7,491 nt of DNA from SHLJ01 sp041618535 (GCA_041618535.1 JBFKFP010000140.1:1-7491), one strand, 5' to 3'. Shown: positions 1 through 6,840, counted from the first letter of the stretch. The notes: a model not told the origin generated them from the letters alone. Translations and numbers: made by a program.

Positions 1-684
1 TACAACCTGATGACAACAGTCCCTGGCTTGTACTGTATAGGTGAGGCGAATTTTTCTGACCATGGTGCTAACAGGCTTGGCGCCTCTGCTTTGATGCAAG
101 GTCTGGCCGATGGTTATTTCGTCCTTCCTTATACGATTGGAGACTATCTGGCGCACGACATAAGGACCGGACCAATATCAACCAATACCACGGAATTTGA
201 TGAGGCAGAAAAGAATGTCAAGGACGATATTGAAAAGTTGATCAACAACAATGGTAAACACCCGGTAGATTATTTCCACAAAAAGCTTGGTAAGATAATG
301 TGGAATAAATGTGGAATGTCAAGAAATGCTACCGACCTCAAGTCGGCCATTGAAGAGATCTCTGCATTGAGGTCTGAATTCTGGAGAGATGTTTTAGTTC
401 CTGGGACTGCAGATGAGTATAACGAGGAATTGGCCAAGGCTTTGAGAGTTGCAGACTTCCTTGAACTCGGTGAGCTTTTCGCTAAAGATGCCCTTCATCG
501 TGAAGAGTCGGCGGGAGGTCACTTCAGGGAAGAATATCAGACACCGGAGGGAGAAGCGAAAAGACGGAAAGAATTCCAGTTCGTTTCAGCCTGGGAATAC
601 AAAGGTGAACCTAAAGATGCAGTTCTTCACAAAGAAGAGCTGATTTACGAGAATATTGAAGTAAAAGAAAGAAGTTACAAATAA
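1..684 (+). CDS. sdhA: Succinate dehydrogenase flavoprotein subunit, C-terminal part (5' end outside window)
   Basis: This is the C-terminal 227 residues of the FAD-carrying catalytic subunit of succinate:quinone oxidoreductase (complex II), which oxidises succinate to fumarate in the TCA cycle at the inner face of the cytoplasmic membrane. The frame is open from base 1, so the gene continues upstream; the ATG at base 10 is internal. Near the start is the family segment GLYCIGEANFSDHGANRLG (window residues 9-27). By homology its His-Gly-Ala-Asn-Arg lies at the substrate and FAD site, with the Arg (bases 73-75) the expected dicarboxylate ligand. A later REESAGGHFREEY segment (about residues 168-180) matches the usual C-terminal domain. 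The stop is 8 bp before sdhB, so the two are surely co-transcribed; the cytochrome b subunit gene probably lies upstream, outside the window. Fumarate reductase cannot be excluded from this fragment, but an aerobic flavobacterial SDH is the likelier reading. Confidence 0.95.
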   Translation, partial: YNLMTTVPGLYCIGEANFSDHGANRLGASALMQGLADGYFVLPYTIGDYLAHDIRTGPISTNTTEFDEAEKNVKDDIEKLINNNGKHPVDYFHKKLGKIMWNKCGMSRNATDLKSAIEEISALRSEFWRDVLVPGTADEYNEELAKALRVADFLELGELFAKDALHREESAGGHFREEYQTPEGEAKRRKEFQFVSAWEYKGEPKDAVLHKEELIYENIEVKERSYK

Positions 685-692
685 AATTAGCT

Positions 693-1439
693 ATGAATTT
701 AAAACTTAAGATCTGGCGACAGAAAAACGCGAATGACAAAGGGAGAATGGTGGAGTATTCCATCAGTGAAGTGTCACCGGATATGTCTTTTCTTGAGATG
801 CTTGATGTGTTAAATATCGAATTGATCAGCAAAGGTGAAGAACCGGTAGCTTTCGATCATGATTGCAGGGAAGGCATTTGCGGAACATGCTCTCTCTATA
901 TCAACGGAGAGGCTCATGGACCCGATCGGGGAATAACTACTTGCCAGCTTCATATGAGGAAGTTTAAAGATGGGGATACTATTTATATAGAACCATTCAG
1001 GGCTAAAGCTTTTCCGGTGGTAAAAGATCTGGTGGTTGACCGTAGTGCATTTGACCGTATTCAACATGCAGGCGGATTTATTTCGGTCAATACTTCGGGT
1101 AATACACAGGATGCGAATGCGATCCCTATTTCCAAATACGCGGCAGACGAGGCCATGGATGCGGCAACATGTATAGGCTGTGGAGCTTGTGTTGCAACAT
1201 GCAAGAATTCATCGGCCATGCTGTTTGTTGGGGCCAAGGTTTCACAATTTGCCTTGTTGCCTCAGGGAAAAGTTGAAGCCACCGAAAGAGTGATGAACAT
1301 GGTTAATCAAATGGATGCTGAAGGATTTGGAAACTGCACTAACACAGGCGCATGTGAGGTGGAATGCCCCAAGGGTATTTCACTTGATGTAATTGCACGG
1401 ATGAACCGTGAATATCTGAAAGCCTCATTAAAGGGTTAG
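693..1439 (+). CDS. sdhB: Succinate dehydrogenase iron-sulfur subunit
   Basis: This 248-residue protein is the electron-transfer subunit of complex II, passing electrons from the FAD of SdhA to the quinone. All cluster ligands are visible. The N-terminal ferredoxin-like domain has C58, C63, C66 and C84 for [2Fe-2S]. The C-terminal domain has C160, C163, C166 and C225 for [4Fe-4S], and C170, C215 and C221 for [3Fe-4S] (assignment by analogy with characterised SdhB proteins). The wide gap between C66 and C84 (17 residues) resembles the Bacteroidota/Bacillus/epsilon-proteobacterial group, which uses a single diheme cytochrome b subunit, rather than the shorter loop of E. coli SdhB. The start ATG follows the sdhA stop by 8 bp and has no Shine-Dalgarno sequence, only an A/T-rich leader. 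Length is normal and the gene appears intact. It is the last gene of its operon, being followed directly by an intrinsic terminator. Confidence 0.97.
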   Translation: MNLKLKIWRQKNANDKGRMVEYSISEVSPDMSFLEMLDVLNIELISKGEEPVAFDHDCREGICGTCSLYINGEAHGPDRGITTCQLHMRKFKDGDTIYIEPFRAKAFPVVKDLVVDRSAFDRIQHAGGFISVNTSGNTQDANAIPISKYAADEAMDAATCIGCGACVATCKNSSAMLFVGAKVSQFALLPQGKVEATERVMNMVNQMDAEGFGNCTNTGACEVECPKGISLDVIARMNREYLKASLKG

Positions 1440-1458
1440 AAAAGTAAAAGAAACTCTT

Positions 1459-1490
1459 AAAAATCCTCGGTATTCTGCCGGGGATTTTTT
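1459..1490 (+). terminator. Intrinsic terminator of the sdh operon
   Basis: A hairpin with 5' arm AAATCCTCGG (1461-1470), a 7-base loop and 3' arm CCGGGGATTT (1478-1487) pairs fully with one G-T wobble. It extends by two more A-T pairs and ends in a run of six T (1485-1490). It lies 20 bp after the sdhB stop and should end the sdh transcript. The A-rich 5' flank would also allow some function in the reverse direction, but no - strand gene needs it here. Confidence 0.88.
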
Positions 1491-1538
1491 ATCTTAAAGA
1501 GTTCTAAGACAATCCTTTAACTTCTTAACTCCCAAATT

Positions 1539-2474
1539 ATGAAAAAACTATTACTACTGTCTCTGGCCTGTGTCATAACATTGAATTTAATGAATGCTCA
1601 GACTACTACTTTTCTGGACCCGGATAAGGATAATTCCATTTATGCCGAAATAACGAATAGATCTAACGGACTTGGTAGTCTTTACACCGGAACGAACAAT
1701 AATAGCTTTCCTGCAAGGGCGCTTTTATTTTTTGATATTGCAGGTAGTTTACCGGCTAATGCCACGATAACTCAGGCAATCTTAAGGTTGGATCTGCATA
1801 AAAGAGGCCCTGCGGGGGGAAGTCAGAATTTTTCATTGCATGTAGTTAACAAGGACTGGGGAGAGGGGACTTCTCTTGCCGGAACTGTTGCCGGTGGAGG
1901 TGGAGCCGGGGCTCCTGCTATTCCACCAGACGCAACATGGACTGATGCCATGTTCGGAACCTCTTTCTGGAGCAATCCCGGGGGTGATTATATGGCAACC
2001 CCTTCCGCTACAACAGCTGTGTCAGGAATTGGACCCTATGCCTGGTTTAATACGAATATGGATAACGATGTTCAGGCCTGGTATAACTCACCGGCCACTA
2101 ATTTTGGATGGATCCTTAAAATTGACAATGAAGGTCCTTCAGGGACAGCTGCGGCCTGGGGAAGCAAGGACCAGGGAGTTTCTCCTGTTCTCGAGATTAC
2201 CTATACAACACCACTTAGCCTGGACGATCCTGGTTTAGATGAGGTTTCTCTATATCCAAATCCTGTAAAAAAAGAATTGAATATAAGCAGTCCGGCTAAC
2301 CTGAATATAAATCGAATCACAATTTTAAACCTGTTGGGTCAGCGTGTGAAGCAATTGGGCACCCCATCAGGAAGATTGAATAAGCTCGATCTGTCAGAAT
2401 TGAATTCAGGGGTTTATCTTGTTGAGATTTCTTCTGATCTTGGTACCGCTGTAAAGCGTATTCTAAAAGAATAA
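1539..2474 (+). CDS. Secreted DNRLRE-domain protein with T9SS C-terminal sorting domain
   Basis: This 311-residue protein is predicted to be exported and then released or surface-attached by the Bacteroidota type IX secretion system. Residues 1-20 form a clear signal peptide (MKK, a leucine-rich core, likely cut after NA at A20/Q21). Residues 21-215 resemble the DNRLRE/CBM96-like beta-sandwich family: an early DPDKDNSIYAE, then RALLFFDI (60-67), ATITQAILRLDL (75-86), the DATWTDAMFGTSFWSNPGGD stretch (121-140), NDVQAWYNSPATNFGWILK (166-184) and a closing VLEITY. Residues about 236-311 are a type A T9SS sorting domain, with LYPNPV (238-243), LNLLGQRV and GVYLVEI (291-297). A glycine-rich loop (about 118-124) interrupts the middle. 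No catalytic motif is visible, so it is more likely an adhesive or carbohydrate-binding protein than an enzyme; the ligand is unknown. The ATG at 1539 is the only start giving the full signal peptide. It is a single-gene unit, bounded by terminators. Confidence 0.85.
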   Translation: MKKLLLLSLACVITLNLMNAQTTTFLDPDKDNSIYAEITNRSNGLGSLYTGTNNNSFPARALLFFDIAGSLPANATITQAILRLDLHKRGPAGGSQNFSLHVVNKDWGEGTSLAGTVAGGGGAGAPAIPPDATWTDAMFGTSFWSNPGGDYMATPSATTAVSGIGPYAWFNTNMDNDVQAWYNSPATNFGWILKIDNEGPSGTAAAWGSKDQGVSPVLEITYTTPLSLDDPGLDEVSLYPNPVKKELNISSPANLNINRITILNLLGQRVKQLGTPSGRLNKLDLSELNSGVYLVEISSDLGTAVKRILKE

Positions 2475-2495
2475 AAAATGCAGAATCATATCAAG

Positions 2496-2523
2496 AAATC
2501 CCGGGCCTGGCTTGGGATTTTTT
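2496..2523 (+). terminator. Intrinsic terminator after the DNRLRE/T9SS gene
   Basis: The 5' arm AAATCCC (2496-2502) pairs with GGGATTT (2514-2520). Weaker inner pairs (two G-T, then G-C and C-G) close a small loop, and a T run continues to 2523. It lies about 21 bp after the stop codon of the secreted-protein gene and only 14 bp before the aminotransferase start, so it separates the two transcripts. Confidence 0.85.
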
Positions 2524-2537
2524 ATTAGCTTTATTTC

Positions 2538-3683
2538 ATGCGGACATTAAAGTCAAAACTACCCGAACTTGAGACAACGATTTTTGCCGTTATGAGCGGA
2601 CTGGCCAATACCCATAATGCCATAAACCTGTCTCAGGGATATCCAAATTTTAAGAGTGATCCGGTTCTGATGAACTTGGTCTCGGATGCGATGAAAAGCG
2701 GATATAATCAATATGCACATATGCTTGGCATTCCCGAATTAAGGCGTGCCATCTCGGCAAAATTTGAATTGCTTTATAACCAGTCCTACAATCCGGACAA
2801 TGAGATAACAGTTACCGCAGGAGCTACTCAGGCTATTTATACCGCACTGACAGCCATTGTTCAACCCGGGGATGAGGTCATCGTCTTCAGGCCGGCCTAT
2901 GACAGTTATGTTCCCAGTATCGAGTTAAATGGCGGGAAAGCGGTATCGATTGAGCTTAACCCTCCCCATTACCGTATCGATTGGCAGGAAGTGCGTTCAG
3001 CCACGAGCTCCAGAACAAAAATGATCCTTATAAATTCACCACATAACCCGAGTGGAACTATTCTTTCAGACCAAGACCTGCTCGAGTTACAGAAGATTAC
3101 ATCAGGGACCGACATCCTGATTCTCAGCGATGAGGTTTATGAGCATATTATCTTCGATGGGGAGCCACATATGAGTGTTTGCCGTTTTCCCGATTTGAAA
3201 TCCAGAAGTTTTATAACAGCCTCCTTTGGAAAAACCTTTCATAATACTGGCTGGAAGATCGGTTATTGTTGTGCTCCCAAAGAGCTGATGGAAGAATTTG
3301 TAAAGGTTCATCAATTCAATGTTTTCAGTGTGAACCATCCGATGCAGGTGGCCATTGCCAAATATATCGGTGAGGCCGACAATTATCTGAAGCTGGGAGA
3401 GTTCTATCAAAGGAAAAGAGACCTGTTCCTAGATTTGATGAGCGGATCACGATTTAAGCTTATTCCCTCTAAGGGAACCTATTTTCAGGCTGCCGATTAT
3501 TCTGATATTTCAGGGGAAGATGATATGGCATTCTGCCGCAGGATAACAATAGATCATGGCGTTGCAGCTATTCCCATTTCGGCTTTCAACCTGAACAAGA
3601 GAAATGATTTTATGATCAGGTTTTGTTTTGCCAAAACCGATGATACCCTTAAACGTGCAGCAGAGGTCCTTTGCAGGCTTTAA
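2538..3683 (+). CDS. Methionine/glutamine-type aminotransferase, PLP fold type I (YbdL-like)
   Basis: This 381-residue enzyme belongs to the class I/II aminotransferases and most resembles E. coli YbdL (methionine aminotransferase) and the kynurenine aminotransferase/glutamine transaminase K group. It should transfer an amino group between amino acids such as methionine, glutamine or aromatic residues and 2-keto acids in the cytoplasm. Visible features are the INLSQGYPNF N-terminus (29-38), NQYAHMLGIPELR (57-69), the TAGATQAIYTAL cofactor phosphate region (93-104), SPHNPSG with N170, SDEVYEH with D198 and Y201, the Schiff-base lysine K232 in ASFGKT, GWKIGY (238-243) and the carboxylate-binding R361 in MIRFCFAK. 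Length matches the family. The ATG at 2538 begins a normal N-terminus (RTLKSKLPE). It is followed 19 bp later by an omega-amidase gene, the expected partner for a glutamine-using transaminase. Exact substrate preference cannot be read from the sequence; kynurenine activity is an alternative. Confidence 0.9.
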   Translation: MRTLKSKLPELETTIFAVMSGLANTHNAINLSQGYPNFKSDPVLMNLVSDAMKSGYNQYAHMLGIPELRRAISAKFELLYNQSYNPDNEITVTAGATQAIYTALTAIVQPGDEVIVFRPAYDSYVPSIELNGGKAVSIELNPPHYRIDWQEVRSATSSRTKMILINSPHNPSGTILSDQDLLELQKITSGTDILILSDEVYEHIIFDGEPHMSVCRFPDLKSRSFITASFGKTFHNTGWKIGYCCAPKELMEEFVKVHQFNVFSVNHPMQVAIAKYIGEADNYLKLGEFYQRKRDLFLDLMSGSRFKLIPSKGTYFQAADYSDISGEDDMAFCRRITIDHGVAAIPISAFNLNKRNDFMIRFCFAKTDDTLKRAAEVLCRL

Positions 3684-3702
3684 TTTTCAGAAAGATAAAA
3701 AA

Positions 3703-4488
3703 ATGAATCCAACAGAAACTTTAAGTGTCGCTTTAATTCAGACCGACATGGTTTGGGAAAATGCTCCTTTGAACAGGAAAAACCTTGAGATAAAACTCAG
3801 GAAATTAAATGGAGTTGAACTGGCGGTTCTCCCGGAGATGTTTTCAACGGGATTCACCATGTCCCCTGCAGAAATTGCTGAGACAATGGAAGGAGAAACC
3901 ATATCGTGGTTAAAGGAGCTTGGCCGATCTCTTAATATGGCCATTTGCGGCAGTCTCGTCATTAGGGATCGGGAGTCATTTTTTAACCGGTTCGTATTTG
4001 TTTTCCCCGATGGACACATAGCAACCTATGATAAGCGGCATACCTTTACCCTGTCCGGAGAGGATAAAGTATATGCAAAAGGGACCGAAAAAATCATTAT
4101 CGATTATATGGGTTGGAAGATTTGCCCGCAGGTGTGTTATGACCTGAGATTCCCGGCATGGTCAAGGAACCTGGAAGATTATGATGTACTGTTATACGTC
4201 GCCAATTGGCCTCAAGAAAGAATCAGTGCCTGGGATGCCCTGCTCAAGGCTCGTGCCATCGAAAATATGAGTTATTGCATTGGGGTAAACCGAATAGGGT
4301 CTGATGGTAACGGATATACCTTTAACGGGCACTCGGCTGCCTTTGATGGCCTTGGAAATCAATTGTTGGGTTTAGAGGATAATGAGGAGAGCGAGAAGGT
4401 AGTTACACTTAAAAAGTTCCACCTTCATGATATCCGCGAAAAACTTAAATTTTTGCAAGACAGGGATTACTTTACTCTTCAAGTATGA
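3703..4488 (+). CDS. Nitrilase-superfamily omega-amidase (YafV/Nit2-like)
   Basis: This 261-residue carbon-nitrogen hydrolase most resembles E. coli YafV and Nit2, omega-amidases that hydrolyse 2-oxoglutaramate or 2-oxosuccinamate to 2-oxoglutarate or oxaloacetate plus ammonia in the cytoplasm. The Glu-Lys-Cys catalytic triad is complete: E45 in AVLPEMFSTGF, K111 in YDKRHTF and C145 in CPQVCYDLRFP. The family signature VNRIGSDGNGYTFNGHS (185-201) follows. I chose the ATG at 3703 over an in-frame upstream ATG at 3628. The latter would add 25 residues without family character and lies inside the aminotransferase gene, whereas 3703 starts just before the first beta strand (LSVALIQTD) and has an A-rich leader. 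It sits 19 bp after the aminotransferase and is probably co-transcribed and functionally coupled, removing the keto-amide made when glutamine is the amino donor. Its last 17 bp overlap the end of the convergent lipoprotein gene. Confidence 0.9.
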   Translation: MNPTETLSVALIQTDMVWENAPLNRKNLEIKLRKLNGVELAVLPEMFSTGFTMSPAEIAETMEGETISWLKELGRSLNMAICGSLVIRDRESFFNRFVFVFPDGHIATYDKRHTFTLSGEDKVYAKGTEKIIIDYMGWKICPQVCYDLRFPAWSRNLEDYDVLLYVANWPQERISAWDALLKARAIENMSYCIGVNRIGSDGNGYTFNGHSAAFDGLGNQLLGLEDNEESEKVVTLKKFHLHDIREKLKFLQDRDYFTLQV

Positions 4489-6082
4489 ATTCCTCGATAA
4501 AATTCCAACTTGCCCTAAGCTCTATGACCTCAGGGAAATAACTTACACGTTCAGACTGCCTCTTTAAAAGAAAATTTCCCGGATCGTATTTGCCGTTCCC
4601 GTTTTCGTCAAATATTACCCTGACGTAATAATTGGCGGGATTTAAATTCGTAAAATCGATGGGTTCTGATGTGGTAACATAGCGTTCGGCTACAATGTTC
4701 TCTGACTGATTTATCAGCTGAACGATAAGAGGATATTTCCCGTTCCTTAGTATCAATCTCAGGTTGCCATACTCGTTCAGTGCCTTGGTTCTCATCGAAA
4801 AATTCAGAGTGTCATTAGTATTTCCGAAGAAGTCCTGAATGGCGCCAGGAAGCAATTTGAGGCGATAAATATTGGATTGAGTTTTTTCGAATTCAAGTTT
4901 CAGCAGGTTTTTCATGCTGTCGAGTCTCGTACTGAAATCAATGGCAGCAGAGTCCTTATCTATTAGTTTTATCCGACTGCTTTCAATAATATCGATTGGA
5001 AGATTAGCTTCAAATTGGAAAGGGTCTCCAAAGGTCTCAGGACCTTCCCTGACAGGGCTTATGACCAAAGAATCTTTTACCTGTTCCCTTAGGCGGACCG
5101 AAAAGGTATCGATTTCAACAGGTCCTGATATCTCAAACAACAAAGAATCCATTTCCAGTCCGGGTTTGAACCAGTATTGAAGGGTATCTGCTTTGCCTGC
5201 TTTAGTGATCCTGGACCGGTATTCAGAGGGAACCTCACTAAGAAGCCTGATCTTCATCAACTGAGGATCTCCTGAATACCCGAATGAAATTTTCTGGTTC
5301 CCGGCTAATCTCGGCCTGAAGACTTTAAAATCCAGCTCCTCTTTAAAAAGCTGTATATCAAGAACCTTATCGGTGGGAATCTCGATGAAGTCCTCTATAA
5401 ACCCGATCTTGTCGCTGGCCTGTTCAAAGGTGAAATTAGAATTCTCGTCCTTAAGGGCGATCAATTTATATTTCCCCGGTTTCAGGTTTTCAAAATTGAA
5501 AGTTGCAGCGCTGTCAAGGGTATTGGTAATATAATCCGGCTTCCTTTTATATACTGCAGAATCGGTATAACTGGAATCTATTTCGTAAAGCATAACAGAC
5601 ACAAAGTTTTCCGTGGTTCTGTCAAAGGCATCAGAAATATTTCCTGCGAGGGTTAAAGAATCGATAAAAGACCCTGTGGAGAAAACATATTTGAAGAAGG
5701 AAAAAGGGTTCTCCTCATTATTATCGACTATGCTCTGTCCGAAATTAATAGCATAGGTGGTATTGGGCCTCAGGGTATCAAAAATCCGGACATTGATCTT
5801 CTTGCTGGCAGACCCCAGGGGTGTGATCTGAGGTTCCGGATCCATGGGAGGTGAGATTATAAGGTTTTTGGAAAGATCTTTTATCTTGATGTATTCGTCA
5901 AACTGGATCTCGATTTCCTGGTTTGAGAAATCGGTTTTAAAGTTTTCCGGGGACGACCTGGTTATCACTGGTGGATCTGCATCTTTGGGTCCCCCGCTGG
6001 GGTTTCCCCGGTTGGCACAACCTATGATAAAAAGCACGATTAATGGAACTAAAAATAAACAGGGCTTTCTCACCTTGGTCAA
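4472..6082 (-). CDS. Ig-like (Big_5-type) domain lipoprotein of unknown function
   Basis: This predicted lipoprotein of up to 536 residues has a hydrophobic signal segment (about 9-20) ending in a lipobox, FIIGC, with C22 as the lipidated residue. It is then followed by NRGNPSGGPKDADPP, a short linker typical of a Bacteroidota lipoprotein family. Residues about 35-137 look like a bacterial Ig-like (Big_5) domain: PPVI..SSPEN, IEIQFDEYI, LRPNTTYAINFG, FSFFKYVFSTG. Two later segments resemble each other: NLKPGKYKLIALKDENSN (199-216) and NLNPANYYVRVIFDENGN (479-496), suggesting duplicated beta-sandwich domains around a central part (about 247-430). No enzyme motif is visible; the cellular role is unknown and probably envelope-associated. 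The frame has no ATG start: a TGA lies directly before the TTG at 6082, and a GTG at 6073 (533 residues) is the alternative. It lies 45 bp downstream of comF and may also have its own promoter. The 3' end overlaps the amidase gene by 17 bp. Confidence 0.85.
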   Translation of the reverse strand: MTKVRKPCLFLVPLIVLFIIGCANRGNPSGGPKDADPPVITRSSPENFKTDFSNQEIEIQFDEYIKIKDLSKNLIISPPMDPEPQITPLGSASKKINVRIFDTLRPNTTYAINFGQSIVDNNEENPFSFFKYVFSTGSFIDSLTLAGNISDAFDRTTENFVSVMLYEIDSSYTDSAVYKRKPDYITNTLDSAATFNFENLKPGKYKLIALKDENSNFTFEQASDKIGFIEDFIEIPTDKVLDIQLFKEELDFKVFRPRLAGNQKISFGYSGDPQLMKIRLLSEVPSEYRSRITKAGKADTLQYWFKPGLEMDSLLFEISGPVEIDTFSVRLREQVKDSLVISPVREGPETFGDPFQFEANLPIDIIESSRIKLIDKDSAAIDFSTRLDSMKNLLKLEFEKTQSNIYRLKLLPGAIQDFFGNTNDTLNFSMRTKALNEYGNLRLILRNGKYPLIVQLINQSENIVAERYVTTSEPIDFTNLNPANYYVRVIFDENGNGKYDPGNFLLKRQSERVSYFPEVIELRASWNFIEEFILEE

Positions 6083-6094
6083 TCAATTTTAGCG

Positions 6095-6124
6095 CAAAGT
6101 AACAACATATTTAGCCAAACGCAA
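6095..6124 (-). promoter_or_regulatory. Candidate Bacteroidota-type promoter for the lipoprotein gene
   Basis: Read on the - strand, a TTG (6124-6122) is followed after 20 bases by TACTTTG (6101-6095), which with the preceding T gives a near match to the Bacteroidota -7 element TAnnTTTG. The start site would fall near 6090, leaving a leader of about 8 bases to the TTG codon at 6082 or about 17 to the GTG at 6073. It fills the short comF/lipoprotein gap, so the lipoprotein need not depend only on comF read-through. This is pattern matching only. Confidence 0.4.
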
Positions 6125-6127
6125 TAT

Positions 6128-6823
6128 TCAATCTGCTATTGCCATGGTGGCTACACTAATTTTTACTCCCGGGATCAGTTTTAAGGTGGTTGAACATGCT
6201 TCAATGGTGGCCCCTGTAGTAATGATGTCGTCAACTAGAAGGACTTTTTTATTTATAAAACGATCAGGTTGACGGAGCGAAAAAACCGTCTTTTTATCCT
6301 GCCACCGATGGTGTCTCTTCTGAAATACCTTAGTTGGAGTTGAGATCTTTTTCAGCAGAAGATCATCAACATAATCGGCTCTTATTCTATAAGCTATTTC
6401 ACGGCCGAAGTCTTCTACTTGATTATATCCTCTTTTCCTGAGTCTGGAACGGTGCAGTGGAACAGGAATAACAATATCGATATTTTTGAATCTTGGGTCA
6501 TGGCTTATCCTACTCCCGAGCCAGGAGCCCAAAGCTGTGCTAATTTCTTTGTAGCCTTTGTATTTAAGGTTATGAAGCAGCTGCTGAACTATTCCTTTCT
6601 TTTCAAAACGGAGCAGTGAGGCCCCAGCGGCCAGGTCCACTCTTCCAGACAAAATCTTCTCTACGGGATTATTGATTCCGACATGATCTAACAAGGGAAG
6701 ATCATGCCTGCAGCATGAACAAAACTGCATTTCATTGTCACCCATTACCGATTGGCAGATCAGGCATAATCTGGGAAACAATATGTTTATCAAATTTTTT
6801 ACCACTTCATCGATAAAAATCAT
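6128..6823 (-). CDS. comF: ComF family protein (phosphoribosyltransferase fold)
   Basis: This 231-residue protein belongs to the ComF/GntX family, cytoplasmic proteins linked to DNA uptake in naturally competent bacteria, with a phosphoribosyltransferase-like domain. An N-terminal zinc-finger-like region has C20, C23, C35 and C38 (with an extra C37). There follow the LRFEKKGIVQQLLHNLKYKGYKE segment (about 71-93), VIPVPLHRSRLRKRGYNQ (118-135) and the PRPP-binding loop VLLVDDIITTGAT (194-206). All these are family hallmarks and the length is typical, so the gene appears intact. The ATG at 6823 gives a slightly long N-terminus; a GTG at codon 7 (6805) is an alternative that would still keep the zinc-finger region. 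It is the first gene of a probable two-gene - strand unit with the lipoprotein. The presence of comF alone does not show that the organism is competent. Confidence 0.93.
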   Translation of the reverse strand: MIFIDEVVKNLINILFPRLCLICQSVMGDNEMQFCSCCRHDLPLLDHVGINNPVEKILSGRVDLAAGASLLRFEKKGIVQQLLHNLKYKGYKEISTALGSWLGSRISHDPRFKNIDIVIPVPLHRSRLRKRGYNQVEDFGREIAYRIRADYVDDLLLKKISTPTKVFQKRHHRWQDKKTVFSLRQPDRFINKKVLLVDDIITTGATIEACSTTLKLIPGVKISVATMAIAD

Positions 6824-6829
6824 TCAGCA

Positions 6830-6837
6830 CAAACTTA
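6830..6837 (-). promoter_or_regulatory. Candidate -7 promoter element of comF
   Basis: On the - strand this reads TAAGTTTG, an exact match to the Bacteroidota TAnnTTTG element. It sits only 6 bases before the comF ATG, so transcription would begin at or near the start codon (leaderless), or translation would begin at the GTG at 6805. No good TTG -33 element lies at the usual distance upstream, which keeps confidence low. Confidence 0.3.
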
Positions 6838-6840
6838 ATA

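Noticed and set aside
1890..1920. Glycine-rich stretch (VAGGGGAGAP) as a tandem repeat
   Set aside because: The codons are not a regular repeat unit; it reads as a short flexible loop within the DNRLRE-like domain.
1876..2238. 120-codon + strand frame inside the secreted-protein gene
   Set aside because: It is an out-of-frame shadow of a gene with a clear signal peptide and sorting domain; the frame ends without any domain character.
2526..2533. TAGCTTTA as a promoter element for the aminotransferase
   Set aside because: It lacks the final G of TAnnTTTG, overlaps the preceding terminator's downstream flank, has no TTG at the right distance and would place the start site on the ATG. The real promoter was not identified.
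3102..3410. 102-codon - strand reading frame
   Set aside because: It is antisense to the catalytic core of the aminotransferase, including the Schiff-base lysine region.
3628..3702. In-frame upstream extension of the omega-amidase from an ATG at 3628
   Set aside because: It lies within the aminotransferase coding region, adds residues with no family character, and the family's first beta strand begins just after the ATG at 3703.
4914..5180. 88-codon + strand reading frame
   Set aside because: It lies wholly opposite the lipoprotein gene, whose domains, signal peptide and length are convincing; this frame is compositionally a shadow.
5844..6092. 82-codon + strand reading frame over the lipoprotein 5' end
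   Set aside because: It is antisense to the Ig-like domain and signal peptide of the lipoprotein and has no recognisable features or start context.
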